64,000 nt of DNA from Candidatus Poribacteria bacterium (GTDB lineage Bacteria > Poribacteria > WGA-4E > WGA-3G): contig JAJEDN010000021.1 of the NCBI GenBank assembly GCA_022821495.1, forward strand, positions 81,260 to 145,259, read 5' to 3'. Position numbers and translations under genes: made by a program. Below the pieces are notes generated by a model. It worked only from the letters and a program-made list of their open reading frames with translations, did no database searches and was not told the origin of the DNA. Position 1 is the stretch's first letter, and each line of letters begins with the position of its first letter. Below are positions 44,036 through 51,307 of the stretch, in pieces.

Positions 44036-44656
44036 ATGGCATTTAGCAATTTCAAAACAATTCCTGAAGTTATGGAGAGATTCAAAATCAAATACGCCGA
44101 AAGTGACTTTGTCAGCGTTGATGAAACTGCAAATCCTTCGGAGCAATTTCTGCAGGAATTTGAGTTTAACAGACAGCACTTCAATCTTTTCGCTTCCGAA
44201 GACTCGGCGTGTGAAACAGTTATCTTCCCTATTTTACGAGAAGTCTATAAAACGTACGCCGGTGGATATGTCCTCTGGATAAGGCAATCTATTACCTATG
44301 ATGAGATATTGAATGGCACACCGGATTATTTTGTTGCTACGAAGTCTGAATTGGGGAAGCCTATTGTCGGAACACCCTTGATAATTTTGGTCGAGGCGAA
44401 GAAAAACGATTTTGAGCAAGGTTGGGGGCAATGTTTGGCCGAATTGGTTGCTGCCCAAAAGATAAACGATGATCCCGATTTCCCCGTGTACGGCATTGTT
44501 ACGGATGGAAAATCTTGGGAATTTGGTCGACTTGTTAAAGACACTTTTACCCAAAACAGAACGAATTTTAACCTGGGGAATCTATCCTCACTTTTTGGTG
44601 CAGTTAATTCTGTGTTCAAAGCGACGACCGAAGGTCGGGAGGCGGGGGGGTCGTGA
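44036..44656 (+). CDS. PD-(D/E)XK-like nuclease domain protein
   Basis: 206 residues with AGGAGG before ATG 44036. The core GTPDYFVA (Asp), PLIILVEAKKND (E-x-K) and then WGQCLAELVAAQ (helix Q) follow the order of PD-(D/E)XK nucleases, close to the N-terminal domain of type I restriction HsdR proteins. YGIVTDGKSWEFGRL is the following strand pair common in that group. No helicase or specificity gene is nearby. The end (ATTEGREAGGS) lies in a G-run (GGGGGGG at about 44644) where a frameshift could hide a longer form. A stand-alone nuclease or remnant of a defence gene. Confidence 0.65.
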   Translation: MAFSNFKTIPEVMERFKIKYAESDFVSVDETANPSEQFLQEFEFNRQHFNLFASEDSACETVIFPILREVYKTYAGGYVLWIRQSITYDEILNGTPDYFVATKSELGKPIVGTPLIILVEAKKNDFEQGWGQCLAELVAAQKINDDPDFPVYGIVTDGKSWEFGRLVKDTFTQNRTNFNLGNLSSLFGAVNSVFKATTEGREAGGS

Positions 44657-44716
44657 TATTGCGCTGCGTCAGAATAAAATACAATGCCCCGGCGATGATC
44701 TGCGGAGTCGAAGCAC

Positions 44717-45685
44717 ATGCCGGATAATGATGTACAATTTGCGGTCGTCAGAGAAGACCCGATAGTAGAAGCGGAGTTGGTACGCTTAACAAAAGCCAAC
44801 AACGTGTTGCTGATTGCTTCTGGCGGATGTACTGCTTTGACACTGCAAGCCCTGTTTCCAGATTTGCATATCACGCTGGTTGATTTTAATCTTGCACAGT
44901 TAGAACGGGTTCGGGAAAAAATGAAAGCGCTACGCGATGTTGATGCGGGGACACGGTGTCGGCGATTTAATATTGAGACCAACGATCCAAGAGGACTCAA
45001 TCAGAGCGGTAACTTTGAATCGCTATTCCGGGGATTACGGGAATTCATCTTTGATCTGGTTGCTGATGAAGCGGAAATTCGCGCCTTGTTTGAAGATAAA
45101 GATCGGCTTGCCCGTGTCTCAGAGATTCTCTTCTCAAGCAAGTATTGGTCGGTGGCGTTCGATCTCTACTTTAGCGACTCGCTTCTGAATGCGATGTTTG
45201 GTCCGGATGCGACACAGCACGCTGAAGCTGGGAGTTATCCGCGCTACTTTCAGACGTTATTTGAAAAGGGGTTGACATCTGCGGGCGCGTTTGATAATTA
45301 TTTTCTTCACCATGTGTTTCTCGGTTATTATCTCCAACGTTCTGCCAGTCTACCCTACTATCTCTCGGCACCGCCTGCCGATTACCGTTTTCAGATGGTT
45401 GAAGGCACGCTGGACGCGGTCCCGGATCTGCAACGTTTTGATCTCATATCTGTCTCCAACATCATGGATTGGATGCCGTTAGTTGAGATTACCACGCTGA
45501 TTGGCTATCTTCAAAACGAGATGCGCGCCGGGGCAAGTGTTCTCTATCGCCAACTTAATAACTATACTGATCTTTCAACCTACTTTGGTGATGCATTCGA
45601 GTTTGATGCGGCGTTGGGTATCCAATTCCAAGAAAGCGAACGCAGTCTGTTTTATTCCAGTGTTCATGTCGGAAAAAGGAAGTAA
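44717..45685 (+). CDS. DUF3419/BtaA-like aminocarboxypropyltransferase
   Basis: 322 residues, GGAG nine bases before ATG 44717. The start REDPIVEAELVRLTKANNVLLIASGGCTALTLQAL followed by LHITLVDFNLAQLERVREKMKAL matches the DUF3419/BtaA pattern (E-D-P, S-G-G, D-x-N-x-x-Q). BtaA transfers the 3-amino-3-carboxypropyl group of SAM to diacylglycerol in betaine-lipid synthesis. Later segments (FEKGLTSAGAFDNYFLHHVFLGYY, LISVSNIMDWMP, GASVLYRQLN) fit the same fold. There is no BtaB-like N-methyltransferase beside it; instead two enzymes follow at once, so the acceptor may be another small molecule. Confidence 0.8.
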   Translation: MPDNDVQFAVVREDPIVEAELVRLTKANNVLLIASGGCTALTLQALFPDLHITLVDFNLAQLERVREKMKALRDVDAGTRCRRFNIETNDPRGLNQSGNFESLFRGLREFIFDLVADEAEIRALFEDKDRLARVSEILFSSKYWSVAFDLYFSDSLLNAMFGPDATQHAEAGSYPRYFQTLFEKGLTSAGAFDNYFLHHVFLGYYLQRSASLPYYLSAPPADYRFQMVEGTLDAVPDLQRFDLISVSNIMDWMPLVEITTLIGYLQNEMRAGASVLYRQLNNYTDLSTYFGDAFEFDAALGIQFQESERSLFYSSVHVGKRK

Positions 45686-45690
45686 TACCA

Positions 45691-46404
45691 ATGGATGTAA
45701 GTATTAGTAATGTCTTGGAAGAGACGAACGTCCGGATGAATCCATACTTTGAATCTTTACGCGACGACACTTTTGATTTCGATGATTTTGTCGAAACACA
45801 GATCCAGTTCTATTTTGCCGTCGTGTTTTTTAATCGTCCGATGGCGGCACTTGCTGCCAAGATTCCAACATCAGAATTGCGTTTAGAGGTTATCCGTAAC
45901 GTTTGGGAGGAACACGGCGAAGGCAATACGTCCCTCATGCACGAGAAAACGTTTCTTACGTTTCTTGACAGGTTAGCCGGAATTAAACCCGAAGATATTG
46001 AAAAACGGGCAATGTGGCCCGAAGTTCGCGCCTTTAATACCGTGCTTGTCGGTGCTTGTGTGATGGATGAATACTTGATTGGTGCTGGGGTTATGGGAAT
46101 CATTGAGCGGATGTTCTCAGACATCGCAAGTTGGCTCGGCGAAGAAGTTGTGCGTCACGGTTGGCTCCCTGCGGAACAGCTGATTCACTATAATCTCCAC
46201 GAAGCCCTTGATATTAAACACGCCGACGATTTCTTTGATGTGCTTCGACCTGCCTGGGAGACTGATGTCGAAAATAGGTATTACATTGAACAGGGATTGC
46301 GTCTCGGTGCCTGCGTCTTTAACTCGCTTTATGAAGGGTTCTACAAGGCACGAAAGCGTCGCATTTATCGTGAGGTGCGCGGACCTCATACACGGGCATC
46401 GTAG
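45691..46404 (+). CDS. Heme-oxygenase-like diiron oxidase (HDO)
   Basis: 237 residues, 5 bases after the DUF3419 stop, with AAGGAAG as RBS. The HDO ligand set can be read in order: E77-x6-H84 in EEHGEGNTSLMHEKT, a Glu in the next helix (E139, or E127), and H170-x3-D174-x2-H177 in HEALDIKHADDF. Members of this family (UndA, BesC, SznF, CADD) use O2 and a labile diiron site for C-C cleavage, desaturation, N-oxygenation or self-sacrificing reactions. All six positions are kept, so it should be active. Substrate unknown; its tight linkage to DUF3419 and GNAT enzymes suggests the DUF3419 product. Confidence 0.83.
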   Translation: MDVSISNVLEETNVRMNPYFESLRDDTFDFDDFVETQIQFYFAVVFFNRPMAALAAKIPTSELRLEVIRNVWEEHGEGNTSLMHEKTFLTFLDRLAGIKPEDIEKRAMWPEVRAFNTVLVGACVMDEYLIGAGVMGIIERMFSDIASWLGEEVVRHGWLPAEQLIHYNLHEALDIKHADDFFDVLRPAWETDVENRYYIEQGLRLGACVFNSLYEGFYKARKRRIYREVRGPHTRAS

Positions 46405-46421
46405 CAGTATTGAGGTGTCGG

Positions 46422-47243
46422 ATGCGGATGAATCGTTCTTTGCATATCCGAGAATTACACGCTGAAGAGTGGAAAGTTTTCCAGTCCCGAATCGCGGAGT
46501 TAGAAAGGGGAACGAGCTATCCGTTGGGTGAAGATCGGTTTGAGATTGACCACGGTGCGGATTATTTTGCTTTCTTCACGCGTCTGGGGCAGCTCCACTA
46601 CTATGTGGTACTTGATGGAGAGCGGGTGGTAGCGGTAGCCGCTGCGATTTTGCGTCGTGTGCCGCTGGCGAGTGGTGAAAAGCCGAAGGGGGTATGGTAT
46701 CTCTGTGACTTAAAAGTCCACCCCGAATACCAGGGACGCTATATCCCTGTTTCAATATTCGTTCATGCTTTTCCAAAGTTGTATCCGGTCTGTTCACGTG
46801 GATATGCCATCTCGATGGATGCGGACAGCGAGCGTCCAAACCGCGTTGCACGCATGCTAAAACGTTTTTCACTTGCGCCGATGTCAATCGCAACAAGGTT
46901 AGGCATCATTTCTTTGGATGCTAAGCAAATGCAGCGGATCGAACCGATCTTGCGAGAACACTTTGGGCGTGTCTCTTATTTATCGTTGGCAGGTAAAAAA
47001 GACATCGTTTTGCAAAGTACTGGTGCCCCGATGCCGTTGTTACACGTCCAGTTCGGTCCGTGTGCAGAGCAGGGGCATCCGAGACCGCTTGAGGGTTATG
47101 TCCACATGTTCTGTGTTTCGATGGACCATCCGCTGCTTGAAGTGCTGGAGCATCAGAGGGTTTCTCCGTCAGCCACAGCCACAGTCGTTCATCATCGTAT
47201 GGAGAAGTGGGATTGGGGGTTCATCCTCACGAGTGATATCTAA
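46422..47243 (+). CDS. GNAT-like N-acyltransferase
   Basis: 273 residues from ATG 46422 (GAGG six bases upstream); TTG 46410 and ATG 46428 are alternatives. The GNAT core is visible: FAFFTRLGQLHYYVVLDGERVVAVAAAILR (strands 2-4), WYLCDLKVHPEYQGRYIP (strand 4 and the acetyl-CoA loop, Q-G-R) and YAISMDADSERPNRVARMLKRF. A C-terminal extension of about 120 residues (LLHVQFGPCAEQGHP, HMFCVSMDHPLLEVL) is not typical. It should acylate an amine, and with the two upstream genes completes a three-enzyme operon of likely biosynthetic purpose. Confidence 0.75.
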   Translation: MRMNRSLHIRELHAEEWKVFQSRIAELERGTSYPLGEDRFEIDHGADYFAFFTRLGQLHYYVVLDGERVVAVAAAILRRVPLASGEKPKGVWYLCDLKVHPEYQGRYIPVSIFVHAFPKLYPVCSRGYAISMDADSERPNRVARMLKRFSLAPMSIATRLGIISLDAKQMQRIEPILREHFGRVSYLSLAGKKDIVLQSTGAPMPLLHVQFGPCAEQGHPRPLEGYVHMFCVSMDHPLLEVLEHQRVSPSATATVVHHRMEKWDWGFILTSDI

Positions 47244-47338
47244 TAGGACTTACGCCCTGGAAAAATTTCGGTGTAGAGTAGTCCCGTAGGTTGGAGCGGA
47301 CTTGAGAACGAAACATCAAAGTTCAAACGCGTGTTGTT

Positions 47339-47359
47339 TAACCGCAAGGAAAGTTAAAA
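47339..47359 (+). repeat. Leader repeat copy D, carries the RBS of the next gene
   Basis: TAACCGCAAGG then AAAGTTAAAA, ending one base before ATG 47361. It is shorter than copies A-C and lacks CGAA at the 5' side. A lone TAGGACTTACGC end lies at 47244-47255. Confidence 0.55.
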
Positions 47360-47360
47360 A

Positions 47361-47837
47361 ATGGCAAGATCACTTACTGATGGCGAAATGGTTGATGGCA
47401 AGAAGCACGGCTATTGGATTACCTATTACGCGAGCGGAAATAAACGGAACGAAGGGAACTACATTCACGGTAAGAAGGACGGACCTTGGATCACTTACCA
47501 CAAGAATGGGAACAAGGCAAGCGAAGCCTCCTTCCGCGATGACAAATACGAAGGGCCTTGTATTACCTATCATGAAAACGGGAACCTTAGATCCACAGGT
47601 GCTTATCCGAAACATGTGGGTAAATCCTACGACGGCAAGAAGGAAGGTCCGTTTTACGGTTACGAAGAAGATGGTGAGACGGTGTGGCTAATTGTAACCT
47701 ACAAAAAAGGCGGTGCTCGCGCAAAACCGGATGAATATCCGCTCGGTGTCTGCGGCGTTTGCGGTGAGGGCAGACGTTTGGCATGGGGGAATACCTGTCC
47801 GAAGTGCGGGAACGAACTGGAGAGTCTTGCACCGTAG
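47361..47837 (+). CDS. MORN-like (YwqK-type) repeat protein with C-terminal zinc ribbon
   Basis: 158 residues. Four to five MORN-like beta hairpins fill residues 5-110: GEMVDGKKHGYWITYYASGN, GKKDGPWITYHKNGNKASEA and GKKEGPFYGYEEDGETVW. The end is a zinc ribbon, CGVCGEGRRLAWGNTCPKCG, with two C-x2-C pairs. These hairpin repeats occur in proteins named YwqK-family antitoxins, but no toxin gene is next to it. Cytosolic. It is clearly a paralog of 49912-50379. The RBS is inside the shared leader repeat. Confidence 0.78.
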   Translation: MARSLTDGEMVDGKKHGYWITYYASGNKRNEGNYIHGKKDGPWITYHKNGNKASEASFRDDKYEGPCITYHENGNLRSTGAYPKHVGKSYDGKKEGPFYGYEEDGETVWLIVTYKKGGARAKPDEYPLGVCGVCGEGRRLAWGNTCPKCGNELESLAP

Positions 47838-47883
47838 ATAACTCTAAGGTATAATCTTGATAGCAGGAGCATAAAACTGACTG

Positions 47884-48030
47884 GTGGACCATATCATACC
47901 CCAAAGCAGGGGTGGCACTGACCATATAAAGAACCTGCAGCTGCTTTGTGCTGCGTGCAATTCAACGAAAGGTAAAGGGACGCAAGCAGAACTGATTTCA
48001 CGATTGAAAGCACAAGGCGTGCTGAAATAG
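47884..48030 (+). pseudogene. Remnant C-terminus of an HNH endonuclease
   Basis: A 48-codon open stretch ends at TAG 48028-48030 and reads VDHIIPQSRGGTDHIKNLQ followed by LLCAACNSTKGKGTQAELIS: the D-H, N and C-x2-C-N hallmarks of an HNH/zinc-finger domain such as those closing some DNA methyltransferase or restriction proteins. A TGA lies two codons upstream of the GTG, and no N-terminal part is found, so only the tail survives. The rest of the gap 47838-48185 shows nothing I can name. Confidence 0.75.
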
Positions 48031-48185
48031 CAAGTCCAAAACAATTTATTGCGTTTAAATATGTCTCATCTCCTTTTTCAAATTAGGAGCCGCCTCAAAA
48101 TAGTGTAAGAAATACCGATTGACACACAAGCACAAATGTGATTTACTATCTTCAAAAGGTGAAACCCTGACCACAGGAGCAATTC

Positions 48186-48521
48186 ATGGCAAATCGGAGA
48201 TCCGAGGAAGATGTAACTGCGGGGCTTGGATACTATCTAACGGAAAAAGAACAACAATATAGTAAAGAGTTATCTGAAGTAAGATCTCACTTAGAGGACC
48301 GCGTAAAGGAAGTCAAAACAGATCTTGAGAAAGACATCCGAGAAGTCAAAACGGATCTCAAGGATGACCTTAGAGAAGTCAAGGCAGATCTTAAGGATGA
48401 CCTCAAGGGCATAAAGGACGACCTCAAAGGTGTAAAAACCCAAGTGATGGTGTTAATGGGGCTCGGCATTACCAGTCTTATTGCACTCATCTATCTTTGT
48501 GTGAATATTCTTCCAAACTGA
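48186..48521 (+). CDS. Coiled-coil protein with C-terminal membrane anchor
   Basis: 111 residues with AGGAG before ATG. Residues about 25-85 are a regular coiled coil made of 11-residue units, (R/K)EVKTDLEKDI, REVKTDLKDDL, REVKADLKDDL, KGIKDDL, the result of DNA-level duplication. A membrane helix closes the protein (VMVLMGLGITSLIALIYLCVNIL), leaving almost no tail. This hemolysin XhlA/DUF1640-like layout is common for small tail-anchored proteins of unknown role. It is followed by a LamG gene after 29 bases. Confidence 0.75.
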   Translation: MANRRSEEDVTAGLGYYLTEKEQQYSKELSEVRSHLEDRVKEVKTDLEKDIREVKTDLKDDLREVKADLKDDLKGIKDDLKGVKTQVMVLMGLGITSLIALIYLCVNILPN

Positions 48522-48550
48522 ATGCATGGTTTGAATAGGAGGTAAAAACG

Positions 48551-49324
48551 ATGAGAGTTACAAGTGCTTTAATCGCTATGACAGTTCTCTTTATTTCAGG
48601 AATATGGATTCAGGAAAGCATATCAGAAATCGATCCAGAATCTCTGGTGGGTATGTGGCACTTTGATCAGGGGAAGGGAGGGACGGTTAAAGATTCCTCT
48701 CCGAACGGTAATGACGGGAAAATTGTTGATGCCAAACGGGTCGAAGGGAAAGAAGGCATGGGCATCGAATTCGACGGGAGTAATCATGTCGTCATCCCAG
48801 CAAGCAAAACTACGGACGATTTCCTCGACGGATTTACGTATCTGCTCTGGGTGAAACCGCTTGGCAATCCTTCCGGTCCTCACGTTCGACTCATAGAAAG
48901 GGATTGGCACAACCCGAACATTCTGATCGGTCCAACCGACTTTTACGGCAGTTTTCTGTTTAACGGTGGGATAGATAACAGCCAAGTCCGGGGCGGGGAA
49001 TGGGAGATGGAGGAGTGGAGTTTCGTCGCCTTAACACACGACGGTAAGACGCTTGCCCTCTATGTCAATGGTGAAATTGTCGCCGATTTAGATGTGGGCA
49101 AACCGAGTTTCAGTCAGGAACATGATGGCGGTTCGATCTGGTTAACCCGCTGGAAAGGTGGCGCAGGATGGGATTTCAAGGGAGTTCTTGACGAAATCGC
49201 TATCTTCAATGCCCCTCTCAGCGAAGATGACCTGACTACCATCATGGAGGACGGACTGGAGAAGGCTCTTGATGTTTCACCGGTTGGTAGATTAACAACG
49301 ACTTGGGGTAAAATAAAAAGGTAG
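48551..49324 (+). CDS. Exported LamG-domain protein with TTTWGKIKR end
   Basis: 257 residues with AGGAGG before ATG. A hydrophobic signal (residues 1-26, VTSALIAMTVLFISGIWI) precedes one LamG domain: LVGMWHFDQGKGGTVKDSSPNGNDG, FTYLLWVKP, WSFVALTHDGKTLALYVNGEIV and VLDEIAIFNAPLSEDDL. The protein ends VSPVGRLTTTWGKIKR, the cleanest form of the shared C-terminal motif with nothing after it. The start GGTAAAAACG-ATG context is similar to that of the other LamG genes. Confidence 0.86.
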   Translation: MRVTSALIAMTVLFISGIWIQESISEIDPESLVGMWHFDQGKGGTVKDSSPNGNDGKIVDAKRVEGKEGMGIEFDGSNHVVIPASKTTDDFLDGFTYLLWVKPLGNPSGPHVRLIERDWHNPNILIGPTDFYGSFLFNGGIDNSQVRGGEWEMEEWSFVALTHDGKTLALYVNGEIVADLDVGKPSFSQEHDGGSIWLTRWKGGAGWDFKGVLDEIAIFNAPLSEDDLTTIMEDGLEKALDVSPVGRLTTTWGKIKR

Positions 49325-49571
49325 GAGCGATCTCCGAATCGCGACTTATTTATTTCAAAGATGCTGAATTGCAACCGAATCGGATATTCCGTATTGTTGA
49401 ACGGATTAAGCATATCAAAATTCAACCCCGTGCAACGGAAATACCCTTTAGGCTTTTGGGGGTAGCAGGACGCGTTGTCGTCCTGCTAATCCTCGTCGTT
49501 CTCTGCGGTTCACTTTTCCCATTTATGGTGAATTATAAAAATAAGTTGACATTTATCAATAACTCTGTTTG

Positions 49572-49655
49572 CTCAAAGTCCCCCTGATAAGGGGGATTTA
49601 GAGGGTTGACTTTGCATTGAGAGTGTATAAGTAATTCTAAAATCTACCATAATAG
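49572..49655. repeat. Intergenic repeat, inverted copy of 371-455
   Basis: CTCAAAGTCCCCCTGATAAGGGGG through to AATCTACCATAATA, matching the reverse complement of the repeat at 371. The 587-base gap 49325-49911 also has an REP-like hairpin at 49322-49341 (GCGAT/ATCGC) and the 12-nt array at 49709. A 72-codon frame at 49369-49587 crosses this repeat and is not credible. Confidence 0.75.
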
Positions 49656-49708
49656 ACTGAATGGTCAGCACTTGCTAATGACCACTTGATACCCTTGACT
49701 CGCGAAAT

Positions 49709-49742
49709 TTTCATAGCAAATTTCATAGCAGCTTTCATAGCA
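49709..49742. repeat. Three TTTCATAGCA direct repeats on a 12-bp period plus an inverted copy
   Basis: TTTCATAGCA starts at 49709, 49721 and 49733. The complement TGCTATGAAA is at 49821-49830, inside the palindrome CAGTTTTGCTATGAAAACTG (49815-49834). It lies 80-200 bases before the MORN gene at 49912, a layout that suggests operator or iteron-like sites. Confidence 0.55.
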
Positions 49743-49911
49743 ACCTTTGATGAAAGTGCCTAAAACCCAATCGGGGTAAGGGGTTATAGCCTTTCGAGAA
49801 ACATATTGAATTTACAGTTTTGCTATGAAAACTGTGAAACGCGTCGGTCTTAAAAACGCATCTATCATCCTAAAACGGATAGATATTTTGCGCTGCTAAG
49901 GAGATGGAATT

Positions 49912-50379
49912 ATGGCAAGTTCACGAGATACAGGTGAGATGGTTGATGGTAAAAAGCACGGCTATTGGGTTACCTATTACGCAAACGGAAATAAGCGAAG
50001 CGAAGGTCGCTACATTGAAGGGAAAAAAGAGGGACTTTGGATCCAATATCACAAAAACGGGAATAAGGCAAGCGAAGCCTCTTTTCGTGATGGCAAGAAC
50101 GAAGGCGAGTATATGTGCTATTATGAGAACGGAAACCGCAAATGGGGTGGTCCCTATCGAGAACATGATGGCGGTTCTGCAGATGGTAGAAAAGAAGGCG
50201 TTTGGCTCTGCTATGAAGAAGATGGGGAAACGGTATGGCGCATCATCACTTATAAGAAAGGCGGTGCTCGCGCGAAACCAGATGAACATCCGTTCGGTGA
50301 ATGTCATGTTTGTGGTGAGGGCAGACGTTCAACATGGCGAGATACCTGTCCGCAATGCGGCGCAGAGATTGCTGACTAA
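49912..50379 (+). CDS. MORN-like (YwqK-type) repeat protein with C-terminal zinc ribbon (paralog)
   Basis: 155 residues with AAGGAG before ATG. Repeats read GEMVDGKKHGYWVTYYANGN, GKKEGLWIQYHKNGNKASEA and GRKEGVWLCYEEDGETVW. The zinc ribbon is CHVCGEGRRSTWRDTCPQCG. It is about two-thirds identical to 47361-47837 over its full length, so the pair arose by duplication with the HNH remnant, coiled-coil and LamG genes now between them. It has different upstream DNA, with the TTTCATAGCA array instead of the leader repeat. Confidence 0.78.
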   Translation: MASSRDTGEMVDGKKHGYWVTYYANGNKRSEGRYIEGKKEGLWIQYHKNGNKASEASFRDGKNEGEYMCYYENGNRKWGGPYREHDGGSADGRKEGVWLCYEEDGETVWRIITYKKGGARAKPDEHPFGECHVCGEGRRSTWRDTCPQCGAEIAD

Positions 50380-50461
50380 TTCTTGCAGTTCTGAAGTTTT
50401 TTATTTTAACTTGGAAAAAGACAGAAAATTATCGGTTGATGTAGAGTCTTTTCTACGATAA

Positions 50462-50791
50462 CTAAACAGCAACGACCCGCTGTTGTCCCTTTCTATCCTT
50501 TGAAGGAATAATGCGAATCTCAATATCATGATTTAACCGATTAAGAAACGTCATCAGTCGCTCAACGCTGTAGTCAGAAAGTTTGGCGGCTTTAAGGTGG
50601 GAAATTTCAGACTGCTTAACGCAAAGCAGTTTCGCAGCCTCTGCCTGAGTTAGTTTGCGGTCCTTGAGAATACGGAAAATCTCCGCTCCCAACTGTGCTT
50701 TTAGCAGTTCTTCTTCCGCAACCTCATCGGAAAAGCCCAAATCCGTAAAAATATTCCCGCTGCCTTCTTCAACCTTAATTCGATTGCTCAT
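50462..50791 (-). CDS. XRE-family antitoxin (HigA/HTH_37-like)
   Basis: 109 residues. The helix-turn-helix lies at about 48-75 (LTQAEAAKLLCVKQSEISHLKAAKLSDYSVERLMTFL), with the FLNRLNHDIEIRI end typical of HigA/HTH_37 antitoxins. The N-terminal part (GSGNIFTDLGFSDEVAEE) is the familiar toxin-facing arm. It overlaps the upstream toxin by four bases (ATGA). It neutralises the toxin and represses the promoter at 51156-51184. Toxin-first order is as in higBA. Confidence 0.9.
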   Translation of the reverse strand: MSNRIKVEEGSGNIFTDLGFSDEVAEEELLKAQLGAEIFRILKDRKLTQAEAAKLLCVKQSEISHLKAAKLSDYSVERLMTFLNRLNHDIEIRIIPSKDRKGQQRVVAV

Positions 50792-51150
50792 AAGCCTCTC
50801 TCCATTTCCTTCGCTCGTCTTAATCTTCGTTTAATCAAGTCAATGTCCTTCTTCGGTGTACGAATCCCGCGCTTTGATTTCTTCTGAAAACAGTGTAACA
50901 CATACATGCTTCGACCAATCTTAAGGGTATAAACCGCTCGGTAAGTGTCTGTGTTGTAATTATCAACGATCTCAAACACGCCGGACTCTATACCGGTCAT
51001 TGGTTTTGCCGATGGTGGGGTTTCGCCGATCTGCACGCGATACAGCGCGTGTCCAATATCCTTACGCACCGGCTCTGGAAAAGTCTGTAACCGTTCTCTT
51101 GCGTCACCAACCCACCGAACGTTTCTGGGTGTTGTTATCTCTTGATCCAT
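50788..51150 (-). CDS. RelE/HigB-like toxin (phage Gp49/DUF891 family)
   Basis: 120 residues. RWVGDARERLQTFPEPVRKDIGHALYRVQIGE, VFEIVDNYNTDTYRAVYTLKIGRSMYVLHCFQKKSKRGIRTPKKDIDLIKRRL is the standard Gp49-like RelE fold, with basic catalytic-face residues K/R in QKKSKRG. Such toxins cleave mRNA on the ribosome. It begins at ATG 51150, with the -10 box ending five bases away, so the message is leaderless. Confidence 0.9.
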   Translation of the reverse strand: MDQEITTPRNVRWVGDARERLQTFPEPVRKDIGHALYRVQIGETPPSAKPMTGIESGVFEIVDNYNTDTYRAVYTLKIGRSMYVLHCFQKKSKRGIRTPKKDIDLIKRRLRRAKEMERGL

Positions 51151-51155
51151 AATCT

Positions 51156-51184
51156 ATTATAACTAATTGGTTATGTTTTGGCAA
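51156..51184 (-). promoter_or_regulatory. Toxin-antitoxin promoter giving a leaderless transcript
   Basis: On the minus strand TTGCCA (51184-51179) and TATAAT (51161-51156) are 17 bp apart. The ATG follows TATAAT by five bases. The spacer contains AACCAATTAGTT, a near-palindrome that could bind the antitoxin. Confidence 0.7.
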
Positions 51185-51307
51185 GTGCAAAGTTGTGTAA
51201 TTGCTAAACGCCTATCATCAAACACCGAGGTAAAAAAATCTGATTTTTTTCTCAGAAACAGGGTTTAATTGCGTAAATCATCGAGAAAAAAGAGAGAGGA
51301 AAAATCA

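Noticed and set aside
47844..48044. Minus-strand frame of 66 codons in the gap after the MORN gene
   Set aside because: It is the antisense of the HNH remnant, whose D-H-N-C-x2-C pattern is clear on the plus strand.
49369..49587. 72-codon frame with a hydrophobic stretch
   Set aside because: It runs through the intergenic repeat at 49572 and has no RBS or recognisable protein character.
49709..49742. Short regular repeats considered as a CRISPR array
   Set aside because: The units are 10 bases with 2-base spacers, far too short; no cas genes are near.
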